From Streptomyces sp. 840.1 (GTDB taxonomy: Bacteria > Actinomycetota > Actinomycetes > Streptomycetales > Streptomycetaceae): a stretch of 64,000 nt of DNA. The translations under genes and the position numbers were made by a program. Below, piece by piece: positions 25,740 through 35,460 of the stretch (position 1 is the first letter of the stretch; the number at the start of each line of letters is the position of its first letter). Below the pieces are notes generated by a model that saw only the letters and a program-made list of their open reading frames with translations, ran no database searches and was not told the DNA's origin. Where the stretch lies: the NCBI RefSeq assembly GCF_003751445.1, contig NZ_RJUU01000002.1, positions 806,001 through 870,000 on the forward strand. The letters run 5' to 3'.

Positions 25740-26095
25740 AGTCAAGTGCGCGAAAGGGGCGGGGATCGACAGTCCGCGCTTCCTGCGCCGGGCCGAGAAG
25801 AGTCTGAAGAAGGCGCAGCAAACCTCTCCCGCAAGGAGAGGACGCGGGGAACAGGGACAAGGCCAGGATTCGTGTCGCACGGGACATGCCGTGTCACGGA
25901 TGCCCGCCGCGAGCTCCACCACCAGCTATCCACACAGCTGATCCGCGAGAACCAAGCGGCCGCCACGGAGGACCTTGCGGTGAAGGGGGCTCGTCCGGAC
26001 GTGCTGGACCAAGTCCGTGCGAAGGCCGGCGTTCGTGAGCGGCCTGGAGTATAAGGCTGCCCGGCACGGACGCATCTTTGGGCAGCCCGTTTCAG
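25740..26095 (+). pseudogene. Remnant of TnpB (IS200/IS605 OrfB) with frameshifts
   Basis: Pieces of a TnpB protein can be read in changing frames: IDSPRFLRRAEKSLKKAQQ, then NLSRKER, then VTDARRELHHQLSTQLIREN followed by EDLAVKG, then LEYKAARHGRIFGQPV. These match in order the middle of TnpB, the RNA-guided RuvC-like nuclease of IS605-type elements. The N-terminal third and the C-terminal zinc finger/RuvC-III part are missing and at least two frameshifts separate the blocks, so the copy is dead. No TnpA and no clear element end was found. It shows that mobile DNA entered right beside the yjbQ repeat. Confidence 0.7.
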
Positions 26096-26115
26096 CGGAT
26101 GTTGTCCACTCGACA

Positions 26116-26145
26116 TGGATGTGACGACAGTCACTGTCACATCCA
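26116..26145. promoter_or_regulatory. 10-bp perfect inverted repeat upstream of the secreted protein
   Basis: TGGATGTGAC (26116-26125) and GTCACATCCA (26136-26145), spacer 10 bp, 224 bp upstream of the GTG of the 26369 gene. The spacing of arm centres is about two helical turns, as for dimeric regulator sites. The regulator is unknown. A second nearby GTGTGAC (26165-26171) resembles a half site. Confidence 0.45.
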
Positions 26146-26368
26146 ACACGTCCATTCTGTCAAATGTGTGACAACTCGTCAGCAGCGACCGAATTGCGGT
26201 GCGGCCAAGGCGGGCGGCACACGAAGTGATCAACCAGCACACCTTGGGGCCGCCGCAGCCACTGGCCCCACGTCACGGTTCGGGCCCCGCCAAGGCGCGG
26301 GACCTCGCGCCCTGGCGTGCGCTCGTGGGCATGATCCGCAATTTCCGCAAGAAAACCAGGAGGCCGAA

Positions 26369-27457
26369 GTGCTCAAGAGACTGAAAAGATTTCGGCTGGC
26401 GGCAGTGGGATTCCTTGCTGCATCCGCCGCTGTCGTCGGTCTGTCGACGCCGGCATCCGCCGTCTGGGGCTTTCCCGGCGAGGGAAGCGACTGGAACCCG
26501 GTGAACTACGCGGCCGGCCAAATCACCAGCAGATCCACCACGAGTGAGGCACGCGACAACCGCAACAACATCATTCATGCCTGGCGCGGCGGGGGCAACG
26601 ACAACATCTACATCTCGCTGAACGGCGGCCCCGCGTACCAGTTGCCCGACGCGCAGACGTATACGTCCCCGCGGGTGATCTGGACCGACGACGGTGGTCG
26701 CGGTAACTTCCGGATCTTCCACACCGGCACGGAAAGCCACATCTACCAGCACCGCATCCAGCTGAGCACGAGCTACCAGCTGCCCGCCACCCTGCCCAAC
26801 TGGACCAGGGTCCCCAACGACACCCGCACCACCAACACTCTGCCCGTGGGAGTCGCCGCGCTCCCCAACAATTCGTACATGCTCGCCTGGAACAGCCAGT
26901 CCGACGACCAGATCTGGACGTTGTACTACAACGGCCAGACCGCTACCTACAGCAATCCCAGCGTGGTTCCGGACGCGCTGAGCAAGGACGCGCCGGCCCT
27001 CGCCGCCCAGGTCGACACCAACAACGACGACCCAGCCCCCTGGAACCAGGTCGTTCTCGCCTTCACGGGCACCAACAACTACGTGTACCAGTCGCGCCAG
27101 CGGTACGGAAGTGGCTCCTGGACGAACCCGCGTCAGATCTTCGCGGCGAACTCCTACGGCTTCTCGAGGCAGGGCCCGTCGGTCGCGCTCTCCCGTAACG
27201 GCTACGGCGTCATCACCATCTCCGAGGACCGCGACAACACGATCGGCAGTTACATCATTTCCCGCGAGGGCGGGTGGAGCGGGTTCTACGAGGAGAACTC
27301 CTTCGCAAGCACCTTCGACAAGACCCCACTGGCCGTGATCGACGGTACGACCTTGTACTACGTCATCAATGGTTCGGCCGGGGGCCAGAACGGGGTCCTG
27401 TGGAAGCGCGTCTACGACTTCGCGGCCATGCCCACGCCGTCCGCGCCTCAGTGGTAG
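26369..27457 (+). CDS. Secreted protein of unknown function, probable beta-propeller
   Basis: 362 residues. The N-terminus is a Sec signal peptide (basic LKRLKRFRL, hydrophobic AAVGFLAASAAVVGL, cleavage after TPASA at about residue 31). The mature part has about six similar ~50-60-residue modules, each with an aromatic/polar strand pair: NIIHAWRGGGNDNIYISLNG, NFRIFHTGTESHIYQHRIQ, YMLAWNSQSDDQIWTLYYNG, VLAFTGTNNYVYQSRQRYG, ISEDRDNTIGSYIISREGG and VINGSAGGQNGVLWKRV. This suggests a six-bladed propeller similar to lectin or sialidase-like folds, but no catalytic residues can be assigned. GTG start with AGGAGG at 26358-26363. No Cys. It lies inside the island next to the CdtB-like toxin gene, so it could be a partner, for example in target binding (inference). 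Confidence 0.7.
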   Translation: MLKRLKRFRLAAVGFLAASAAVVGLSTPASAVWGFPGEGSDWNPVNYAAGQITSRSTTSEARDNRNNIIHAWRGGGNDNIYISLNGGPAYQLPDAQTYTSPRVIWTDDGGRGNFRIFHTGTESHIYQHRIQLSTSYQLPATLPNWTRVPNDTRTTNTLPVGVAALPNNSYMLAWNSQSDDQIWTLYYNGQTATYSNPSVVPDALSKDAPALAAQVDTNNDDPAPWNQVVLAFTGTNNYVYQSRQRYGSGSWTNPRQIFAANSYGFSRQGPSVALSRNGYGVITISEDRDNTIGSYIISREGGWSGFYEENSFASTFDKTPLAVIDGTTLYYVINGSAGGQNGVLWKRVYDFAAMPTPSAPQW

Positions 27458-27899
27458 GCCGACGGTAGTCCCGTACGGGAACCAAAGCGCCAGGACCCGG
27501 ATACGGGACCCAGCAGCGTTCCGGGTCCAGGATCGCGGCGCAGCCGTACAACATCCGCGTCGCCGCGATCCACCACCCTTCCTCTCCAAGACCTGAGAGC
27601 GCGGCAGGCACGATGTCGACGTCTCCATGCCTGGCGCCAACAGAGAACCGCATATGTCGTCCGGACTCGCGGCCCCTGCCCCGGAACGGCACTCCTTCGC
27701 GGCCGGCCGGTCCTGACACGCCTACCCGGCGCCCTCGTGTCAGGACGGTCCGGCATCCGGCGATACGCCGAGCCCGGTCGGAGTCAAATGCCTCGAAGAG
27801 GAGCCGAGTTCCGGGATCTGCCCCGTGGGCACCGCCCGAGCCCTCCTCCCCCTCACCGCGCGTGCAGGTACGAGACGAGCACGCAGAAATCGAGTTCCC
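27458..27899. other. 442-bp gap with a terminator-like hairpin
   Basis: No gene recognised. GGACCCGGA (27493-27501) pairs with TCCGGGTCC (27520-27528), a 9-bp stem 36 bp after the propeller gene that may end its transcript. A 12-bp palindrome TCCCGTACGGGA is at 27469-27480. The promoter of the large toxin-like gene must lie in the remainder, but I cannot point to it. Confidence 0.5.
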
Positions 27900-30800
27900 G
27901 TGAAACCAGGTAGACCTGTGGCTGGCCTTACGTTCGGCCTGCTGCTATCACTCTTGATGTCGGGGATCGCCCCGGCAACGGCGCTTACTCCCACGGCGTC
28001 CATGGCCGCCCTGGCCGTCGCGGCGGCAGAGGAGGACCCAGCATCCACCGGGCCGGGGGCATCCGGGCCGGATCTGAGTCACGAGAACCGCACGAGCCCG
28101 CCCTCCGGCCTGCCGAACTGGTCGCGCGTGGGATACCGAGGTGGCCTGGATCTGCCCAGCGGTGACTCAGGTGCGACGACGCAGGCCTCCTGCATCATCT
28201 CGGCGGGAGAACTCGCGTCCACGTACAAGGTGATCGCCGACGACGGAGTCGATGACACCACCGGACTGCAGAGTGCGATCGACTACGTCAAGAGCGACTG
28301 CTCTCCGCAGGCCAACCTCGGGCGACTCTCGCGCATTGAGCTGCCGGCCGGCCAACTCGACGTGTCCCGGCAGATCTACGTCGACGCCAGCTTCCTGACC
28401 GTCAGAGGGAAGGGTTCCGGCGAGAACGGCACCCGCCTGGTGTTCCGCCCCGACGTCAATACCCGGTACGACACGCTGGTCAATGGTCGCTGGGACCAGG
28501 ACGCCATGTCGGTCGGTAGCGGCAGCGACGTAGGCAAGGGCGGCTGGATATGGCCGGGGCGCGGTCTGTTCCGGGTGCAGACCCGGGACATGGCCGAGCG
28601 GTACAAGGACGACTGGGCTGCGGCCCCGGCCAATCGCAAGGACCTCTTCGAAGGCAGCATCAACCAGCACTGGGCCTCCGGACTCAAGCTGGGCGCCCAG
28701 AGCGACGAGCCCGGATACGCGGCCCGGCAGGGCCATTCCGTGGTGCAGCTGGACGCGAAAGCGAAGATGGACAAGCTCGTCCTGAATGGCTACGTCTGGG
28801 TCGGCGCGGCCAACAGCATGAAGTTCTACGAGCAACAGGGCATCGCTGACACGAGCTTGATGGAGTCCCTCCACATGCGTCAGCAGATGTTCCGGCTCGT
28901 CGGCAAGGACACGGTCGCCAAGACGATCACGCTGGACCGCCCGCTGGAGTGGGACCTGCCGGTCGACTCCGTCTCGGACGGATCCGCGCCGCTGGGACCC
29001 ACCCCCTACGCCAGCAAGGTCACTCCGCTGACCATCGTCGAAGGAGTCGGCTTCGAGGACTTCTCCTTCACCCAGGACATGAACGGGCTGCCGAAGCTGG
29101 ACGGTGGCACGTACTCGCTCACTCCTGAGCAGGCGAAGCACAACTACGGCAACCTGGCGCCCGAGTACGCGATGAACGGCATCGTCTTCAAGTGGGCCGC
29201 CAACAGCTGGGCGCGCGGGCTCAAGGCGACGATGACCGGCTCGCATCCGATCGTCACCGAGGTCGCGCGCAATCTGCAGATCGAGCGCAACAGTTTCGAC
29301 GGCGCCTGGAACAAGGGCAAGGGCGGCAACGGCTACCTGCGCGGCAGCCGCGTCTGGGACTCGCTGTGGGCGCTCAACATCAGCCGCAACCTGCGCCACT
29401 TCACCTTCCAGTGGGCGGCCAGCGGCAACGTGGCCTTCCGCAACGACCTCGACTCCGACCTCAACCTGCACGGCGGCTGGGAACACGGGAACCTGTTCGA
29501 GCAGAACACCGTGCGCACTCCCTACGAGCACCGCTCGGCCAGCTGCAGCGCCAACTGCGGCGGTGAAGGCGGTCAGATCGACGAGGGCACCTGGTATCCC
29601 ATCTGGTGGGCGGCCGGTCCCAAGGCGGCCAAGTGGGCCGGTTCCTCCGGGCCGCGGAACGTCTTCTACAACAACACACTGATCAAACAGGCTACCGAGG
29701 GCGGGCCGTTCGAGCCCTACACGCCGTACGGTACGCGCTCCGGTACCGCCTTCCAGTTCGGCTCGAACACGAACGACGCAAACCAGTTCCAGCACCTGAG
29801 CCAGGATGGTCAAGTCATCGCGGACTGGACCGGCCAGGAGACCCAGGACTTCTTGGGGAAGGGGGTGGCGGCCCTCGACGTCGGCAACCGGCATTCCCTG
29901 TTCCTCGACGACACCGGCGGTGAACTCGAACCCCGGCCGGGCGAATCCCGGCGCACCGTCGGTACCTGGAACATGCGCGGTGCGACCAGCAGGCTCGCGG
30001 GTGAGAACTACGACCTGTACGAACGCATCGGTCAGCTCATGGAGCTGGAAGCGTTCAATCTCAGCCTGGTTGCCGTGCAGGAGGCCGGCAGGCCACCCCG
30101 GTACAACCCTGGTGGGTACAACCCGCATGTGCGCCGAATCCCGCAGAACCAGTATGTGCGGTGGAACGCGGCCGGCACTGAACGCGTGTCTGAGGACGTT
30201 ATCGAGGTGCCGCTGGGAACACAGGCCCGGCCCCGAGGGTATGTGTACTGGCTGCACACACACAACGACATCAGCACGACAGGCCGGAACAACATCGGCA
30301 TCATCACCTACTCTCGACTGCCCTTGGATGACGGGCGAACCCATGTATGGGTCGCCGCCGGGCCCGTGAACAGCAATGGGGTATCGACGGGTCGCCCTGC
30401 GCTGGGAGTCCGCCTCGGCGACACCGTGTACTGGACCTTGCACGGAGATTCACAGACCAATGGTGCGGACGTCCCTCAGATCCTGCGCAATATCAACCGG
30501 CAAATGAGCGCCGCGGGCCCGAACGGAGCTCCGATGCGGTATGTCGTCATAGGAGATTTCAACCGCACCCCGTCGAACCTGGAAGGCTCCATCTTCGCAC
30601 GTGACTTCACCGTCCATCGGCCGGCCGCCCCGACCTACCAAGGAGACAACAGGGACTATCAGTACGACTATGCCGTCACGGCAGGCAGCGACATGCCCAA
30701 CGCCGTCAGCGTCGCTGCGCGACAGGTCCACGATGTTTCTCTATCGGATCACCACCTTTCGACGTTCTACGTGAACGCCGCTCGGGTCGAGGACGAACCT

Positions 30801-31733
30801 GGCCAGACGCCGCCTGGCGACGGGCATGACAGTCCGCCCCCGAGGCCGACGAAGAAGAGGATCGTGATTCGCAGCGCCAAGACCGGGAAGTCGGCCCTGC
30901 CCTCCGGTCAAAGTGGTGACGGTAGTCAGGTGGTCGCGGTACCGGCCGATCCGAATCATCTGCCGCTGCAGAACTTCGAGATCGAGGCGGATCCCGAGTA
31001 CCCCGGATACCATCGTGTGCGCCACGTGTACTCCGGTGCCTATCTCGGACAGATCGACAGGGCCGACTCGGAGGTCTACACGAAGACGCACTGGTACGGA
31101 ACGGAATCGCTCTGGGCTCTGGTCGAGGGGGACGATCACACCTGGATGCTGGTCAACCACCACACCGGCCAGGCGCTCACATCCGTCGTGGTATCGGGTC
31201 AGGAACGACTGTTCGGCCGTGACTGGGACGTCGAGGACTCGAGCCAGCGCTGGTTCCTCCAGGATGCCGACCAGGCGTTGGACGTGTATGAAATCACCGA
31301 CTCGACCGAGTCCCCCGGGCAGGTCCTTCGCCCGCTGAACGGCTCCTCCGAGGAAGGTGCCCCGCTGGAAATGGTCCTGGACGGCAACGACCCCAGCGAA
31401 GAGTTCACCTTGGTCGAAGCCGATGACAGGAACGGTGAGAACTGCTTCTACGCGGTCAGCCAGGACGGAAGGTATCTCAATTCGACAAACGGTGCAGTGG
31501 ACAGTCCGGCGGAGGGGAACACCCTCACACTCAACGCATATCACCCGGACTCCGACGGTTACCCGCTCTGTTCGAGTTCGGACCCTCGCGTGGAAGCGAC
31601 AGTCCTGAGCCAGCACAGGCGGTTCAACGAGTTCGTCTTCCTCACCACTCGCGGAGTTTCTGCCTATGTGGGTCTGACCTACACGGTCCAGAACGCGAAC
31701 CTGTTCCGATTCAGGTCGAAGAACAGTCGCTGA
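27900..31733 (+). CDS. Secreted composite protein: beta-helix, CdtB-like nuclease and ricin-like C-terminus
   Basis: 1277 residues from GTG 27900 (start tentative; weak ribosome site). A signal peptide covers ~1-30 (GLTFGLLLSLLMSGIAPATA). Residues ~105-660 look like a pectate-lyase-superfamily beta-helix (DDGVDDTTGLQSAIDYV, IELPAGQLDVS, VRGKGSGENGTRLVF). Residues ~685-960 match CdtB, the DNase of cytolethal distending toxin: GTWNMRGA at 688, VQEAG (E728), H848 in WTLHGD, GDFNRTP (D886, N888) and SDHHL (D950, H951); all expected catalytic and metal positions are present. Residues ~985-1277 are one or two ricin-like beta-trefoils (SQRWFLQD, then EEFTLVE and NEFVFLT), the fold of CdtA and CdtC. 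So delivery and nuclease parts seem joined in one chain. The second half uses more AT-ending codons than neighbours. A nuclease acting on competitor or host cells is inferred. A strong terminator follows. Confidence 0.75.
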   Translation: MKPGRPVAGLTFGLLLSLLMSGIAPATALTPTASMAALAVAAAEEDPASTGPGASGPDLSHENRTSPPSGLPNWSRVGYRGGLDLPSGDSGATTQASCIISAGELASTYKVIADDGVDDTTGLQSAIDYVKSDCSPQANLGRLSRIELPAGQLDVSRQIYVDASFLTVRGKGSGENGTRLVFRPDVNTRYDTLVNGRWDQDAMSVGSGSDVGKGGWIWPGRGLFRVQTRDMAERYKDDWAAAPANRKDLFEGSINQHWASGLKLGAQSDEPGYAARQGHSVVQLDAKAKMDKLVLNGYVWVGAANSMKFYEQQGIADTSLMESLHMRQQMFRLVGKDTVAKTITLDRPLEWDLPVDSVSDGSAPLGPTPYASKVTPLTIVEGVGFEDFSFTQDMNGLPKLDGGTYSLTPEQAKHNYGNLAPEYAMNGIVFKWAANSWARGLKATMTGSHPIVTEVARNLQIERNSFDGAWNKGKGGNGYLRGSRVWDSLWALNISRNLRHFTFQWAASGNVAFRNDLDSDLNLHGGWEHGNLFEQNTVRTPYEHRSASCSANCGGEGGQIDEGTWYPIWWAAGPKAAKWAGSSGPRNVFYNNTLIKQATEGGPFEPYTPYGTRSGTAFQFGSNTNDANQFQHLSQDGQVIADWTGQETQDFLGKGVAALDVGNRHSLFLDDTGGELEPRPGESRRTVGTWNMRGATSRLAGENYDLYERIGQLMELEAFNLSLVAVQEAGRPPRYNPGGYNPHVRRIPQNQYVRWNAAGTERVSEDVIEVPLGTQARPRGYVYWLHTHNDISTTGRNNIGIITYSRLPLDDGRTHVWVAAGPVNSNGVSTGRPALGVRLGDTVYWTLHGDSQTNGADVPQILRNINRQMSAAGPNGAPMRYVVIGDFNRTPSNLEGSIFARDFTVHRPAAPTYQGDNRDYQYDYAVTAGSDMPNAVSVAARQVHDVSLSDHHLSTFYVNAARVEDEPGQTPPGDGHDSPPPRPTKKRIVIRSAKTGKSALPSGQSGDGSQVVAVPADPNHLPLQNFEIEADPEYPGYHRVRHVYSGAYLGQIDRADSEVYTKTHWYGTESLWALVEGDDHTWMLVNHHTGQALTSVVVSGQERLFGRDWDVEDSSQRWFLQDADQALDVYEITDSTESPGQVLRPLNGSSEEGAPLEMVLDGNDPSEEFTLVEADDRNGENCFYAVSQDGRYLNSTNGAVDSPAEGNTLTLNAYHPDSDGYPLCSSSDPRVEATVLSQHRRFNEFVFLTTRGVSAYVGLTYTVQNANLFRFRSKNSR

Positions 31734-31833
31734 GGTCAAGACTTCGTGACAGACGTGCCTGTCGCGCACCGACGACGTCCATCAGTGTGATGTGGACACC
31801 GCGGCTCAGCGAGACGCCGCCCGTCGGATGACC

Positions 31834-31869
31834 GAGGTCCCCTTCCCGGCATGTCGGGAAGGGGACCTC
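31834..31869 (+). terminator. Hairpin terminator, perfect 15-bp stem
   Basis: GAGGTCCCCTTCCCG (31834-31848) pairs with 31855-31869; six-base loop. It lies 100 bp after the CdtB-like gene. Confidence 0.75.
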
Positions 31870-32118
31870 GATGGTTTCGGGGGGAGAGAGATCGAGGCTC
31901 TAGGCGTGGTCCCCTACGGAAACGGGGCGACCCGAAACTGGAGGCCGACGGATAGCCGAGCACCCGTGCCTTCGGAGCGGATGGTGACCTGTTCCGTGTC
32001 GGATTGCAGCGTTACCGTGCACACAGCAGCGCAACGCCGGGCGGCCCAGGGTACTGCTCCGATAGGATGCGTGGACGAAGATATTGCCGGGCGGTAGTCT
32101 CCGGCGAAGGCGGATATC
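31870..32118. other. Non-coding stretch upstream of the regulator fragment
   Basis: With the terminator before it, this makes 385 bp without a gene between the toxin-like gene and the LuxR-type fragment. No further repeat or gene is recognised. GAAGGCGG just before 32119 is the ribosome site of the fragment. Confidence 0.5.
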
Positions 32119-32500
32119 ATGCCCGATATCGCACCGTTGTGGGGGCGGCGCGACGAGTTCGCGCGGCTGCACACACTGGTGGACCGGGCTCGCGCCGGCC
32201 GCAGTGGGGTGCTGGTCGTCTCCGGCGAGGCCGGAATCGGCAAGACGGCGCTCTTGAACCGCCTCACGGCACAGGCGGCCCCACACGTCCGCACCGAGCG
32301 CATCGTCGCCTCACAGGCCGGGATGGAGCTCGCCTATGCCGGCCTCCAGCAGCTCTGTGGGCACATGGTGGGTTCCGCCGTCCGGTTGCCGGCCCCGCGA
32401 CAGGAGGCGATCGAGGTGGCGTTGGGGCTGTGCAGCGCCCCGCGCCGAGTCCTTTCCTCGTAGGGCTGGCCTTGCTGGGAGTGCTCACCGGAGCCGCGTA
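32119..32500 (+). pseudogene. N-terminal fragment of a LuxR-type ATPase regulator (LAL family)
   Basis: The frame opens with MPDIAPLWGRRDEFARLHTL and the Walker A VVSGEAGIGKTALL, then ELAYAGLQQLCGHM, which is the start of a large ATP-binding LuxR (MalT-like) regulator of some 900 residues. The frame stops after 114 codons (32463). The continuation (PSPFLVGLALLGVLTGAA) is found in another frame up to about 32500, so there is a frameshift near 32430. After that unrelated peroxidase sequence begins. No HTH part is present. It is a broken gene. Confidence 0.75.
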
Positions 32501-32501
32501 G

Positions 32502-33218
32502 GACCGTGGACTACGGGGCCTCGCCCGCAATCCATTCCACTTCACCGAGCGCTTCGGCAACCCGGACGGCGCCCGCGGCGTTCTCGACCGTGCCCTGGTC
32601 CGCGAAGACCAGGGCGAAGTCGGATGGGCCGTCGGTGGCAGCTACCAAGTCGTACGCGTCATCCGGCTGGCGACTGAGCTGTGGGACAAAGACCCGGTTC
32701 CTGAACAGGAGCGGATCATTGGCCGCCGCAGGGGCGGACGTTGGCTCTACGGCACGCCGAACGGCGAGCAGTCCGACTTTGCTGCGGACCCCACGGGCAA
32801 GGTCACGTCACTGGACTCGCATGTGCGCCTCGCGGCCCCTGACCGGCGCAATCCGCCACCGATGGTACGACGTGGGTACAGCTACGACCGTGGCAACGGG
32901 GACTCCGGGCTGATCTTTTCCTGCTTCCAGCGGGACCTGGCGAAGGGATTCGAGGCGGTGCAGAAGCGGCTCGCCGGTGAGGCCGTGGCGAAGTACAGCC
33001 TCACCATCGGCGGTGGTTACTACTTCGTTCCGCCGCCCGGAACCGCGTGGGTGGATGCCCTGTTCCGGTCCTGCGAGAAAACTGCTGCACGGCTGGATGA
33101 CACCTGGTCTGGCTTGCAGTGCTGCGGAGGACCACGGTGCGTCACCCGCCATGAACTGTGGTTGATTATCACAAGCAGCGGGGGAGCGGAGTGTTACACG
33201 TTGCACAGGCGGCTGTAG
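32502..33218 (+). pseudogene. C-terminal fragment of a DyP-type peroxidase (EfeB-like)
   Basis: One open frame without a start codon at its head reads RNPFHFTERFGNPDG, then GWAVGGSYQVVRVIRL, EQERIIGRRR, SDFAADPTGKVTSLDSHVRL and GLIFSCFQRDLAKGFEAVQK, ending with GGGYYFVPPPG. This is the C-terminal half of an iron-associated dye-decolorizing peroxidase. The proximal haem His (DSHVRL) is kept. The catalytic GxxDG motif expected in the first block is gone: HFTER stands where GFKDG is usual. Homology ends near 33090; the last 40 codons are unrelated. It is joined directly to the LuxR-type fragment, so a deletion or recombination fused two broken genes. Confidence 0.75.
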
Positions 33219-33262
33219 GTACCGGATGGCCAGATATCCTCGGAGTTGCCTTAACGGAGTTT

Positions 33263-33320
33263 GGTGGACACGAATGTCGACAACGCCAACCGGCAGGTGC
33301 GGCTGAGCTTCCTCGGCTAG
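33263..33320 (+). pseudogene. Displaced 3' end of a yjbQ gene; right copy of the 51-bp direct repeat
   Basis: 33264-33320 encodes VDTNVDNANRQVRLSFLG and a stop, exactly the last 18 residues of the YjbQ protein at 25246-25668. Bases 33263-33313 are identical to 25611-25661; then CTC replaces CTG and the stop is TAG instead of TGA. Upstream sequence is unrelated to yjbQ. This is what remains when an element inserts in a gene 3' end and brings its own copy of that end, or when a duplicate is deleted. Confidence 0.8.
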
Positions 33321-33673
33321 GCATGGCCGCGTGAGTCACTTCGGTGGGACTGTAGGGGCAAAGCCCGGCCGCACCGACTGGGCAGCGCTCGCAGCTGCCG
33401 CATGGGCTCCGAAGGCTGTCGGAAGGTCCTTCGTCTGCTTGTGGTACACGCCAACCATTGCTTCTGGCCGGCGGCAAAGAATGGAATCGGCTGTTGCCGG
33501 GCCGGGTCGGTCCGCGCCTGGTGGGTCGGTTGTCGGCGGTGTGTCGTCGGCTCGTCTCGCCCAACACGGCGAAGGTCGTGGCTCGCTTCGACTACGGGCA
33601 CATGTGCGGCGGTTGATCCCACGGGACCGTACGTGCGGCGCACGGTGCGATCACCGTGTGCCGCACGTTCACG
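33321..33673. other. 353-bp stretch with no recognised gene
   Basis: Short frames exist on both strands but none resembles a known protein or has a convincing ribosome site. Codon use is unlike genuine genes nearby. It follows the yjbQ repeat and may be part of the original chromosome. Confidence 0.4.
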
Positions 33674-35116
<1,443 letters not shown>

Positions 35117-35165
35117 TCAAGACGGCATCCGGGCGGCCGTGTCCGCTCAGCGGACGCGGCCGGTA

Positions 35166-35460
35166 TCAGCCCACCAGGGCGTCGGCCGGGCCGAGCTTGT
35201 CGACCGCGTCGTAGTACGTCCGGGCCAGGGCCTTGCGGGAGGCGGGGCCGGCGCCGGAGTGGTTGGCGCAGACCCGCTTGAGGCCGTCGTGCGGCATGTC
35301 GTCGAAACGCGCCTGGCTGGCGGAGAAGGTGCCTGCGGCCCTGTAGGTGCGGTAGCCGAAGTCGTGACGCGCGCTGGTCCGGGTCCAGGGGCTGAGCATC
35401 TGCGGTTTGTCCGCCGGAGCCGCCGAGGCGGGCGAGGTCGCCAGGATTGCTGCGGTGGGA
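35166..35460 (-). pseudogene. Decayed secreted phospholipase A2 (prokaryotic PLA2 family)
   Basis: The reading frame ends with the C-terminal half of a streptomycete phospholipase A2: RHDFGYRTYRAAGTF with the catalytic His-Asp, GLKRVCANHSG and ALARTYYDAVDKLG. Just before it, ILATSPASAAPADKPQML resembles the signal-peptide cleavage region and mature N-terminus. Between them the family has about 40-45 residues (Ca2+-binding loop and a disulfide Cys), and here only PWTRTSA remains. The hydrophobic core of the signal peptide is also missing. An internal deletion is the simplest reading; the product should be inactive. Confidence 0.7.

Noticed and set aside
27469..27480. TCCCGTACGGGA palindrome as a regulatory site
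   Set aside because: Short, GC-rich, and located just after a stop codon; chance or part of a terminator is as likely.
27900..29900. Toxin-like protein as a simple secreted pectate lyase
   Set aside because: The beta-helix covers only the first half; no clear lyase active site was identified and the CdtB-like catalytic set follows.
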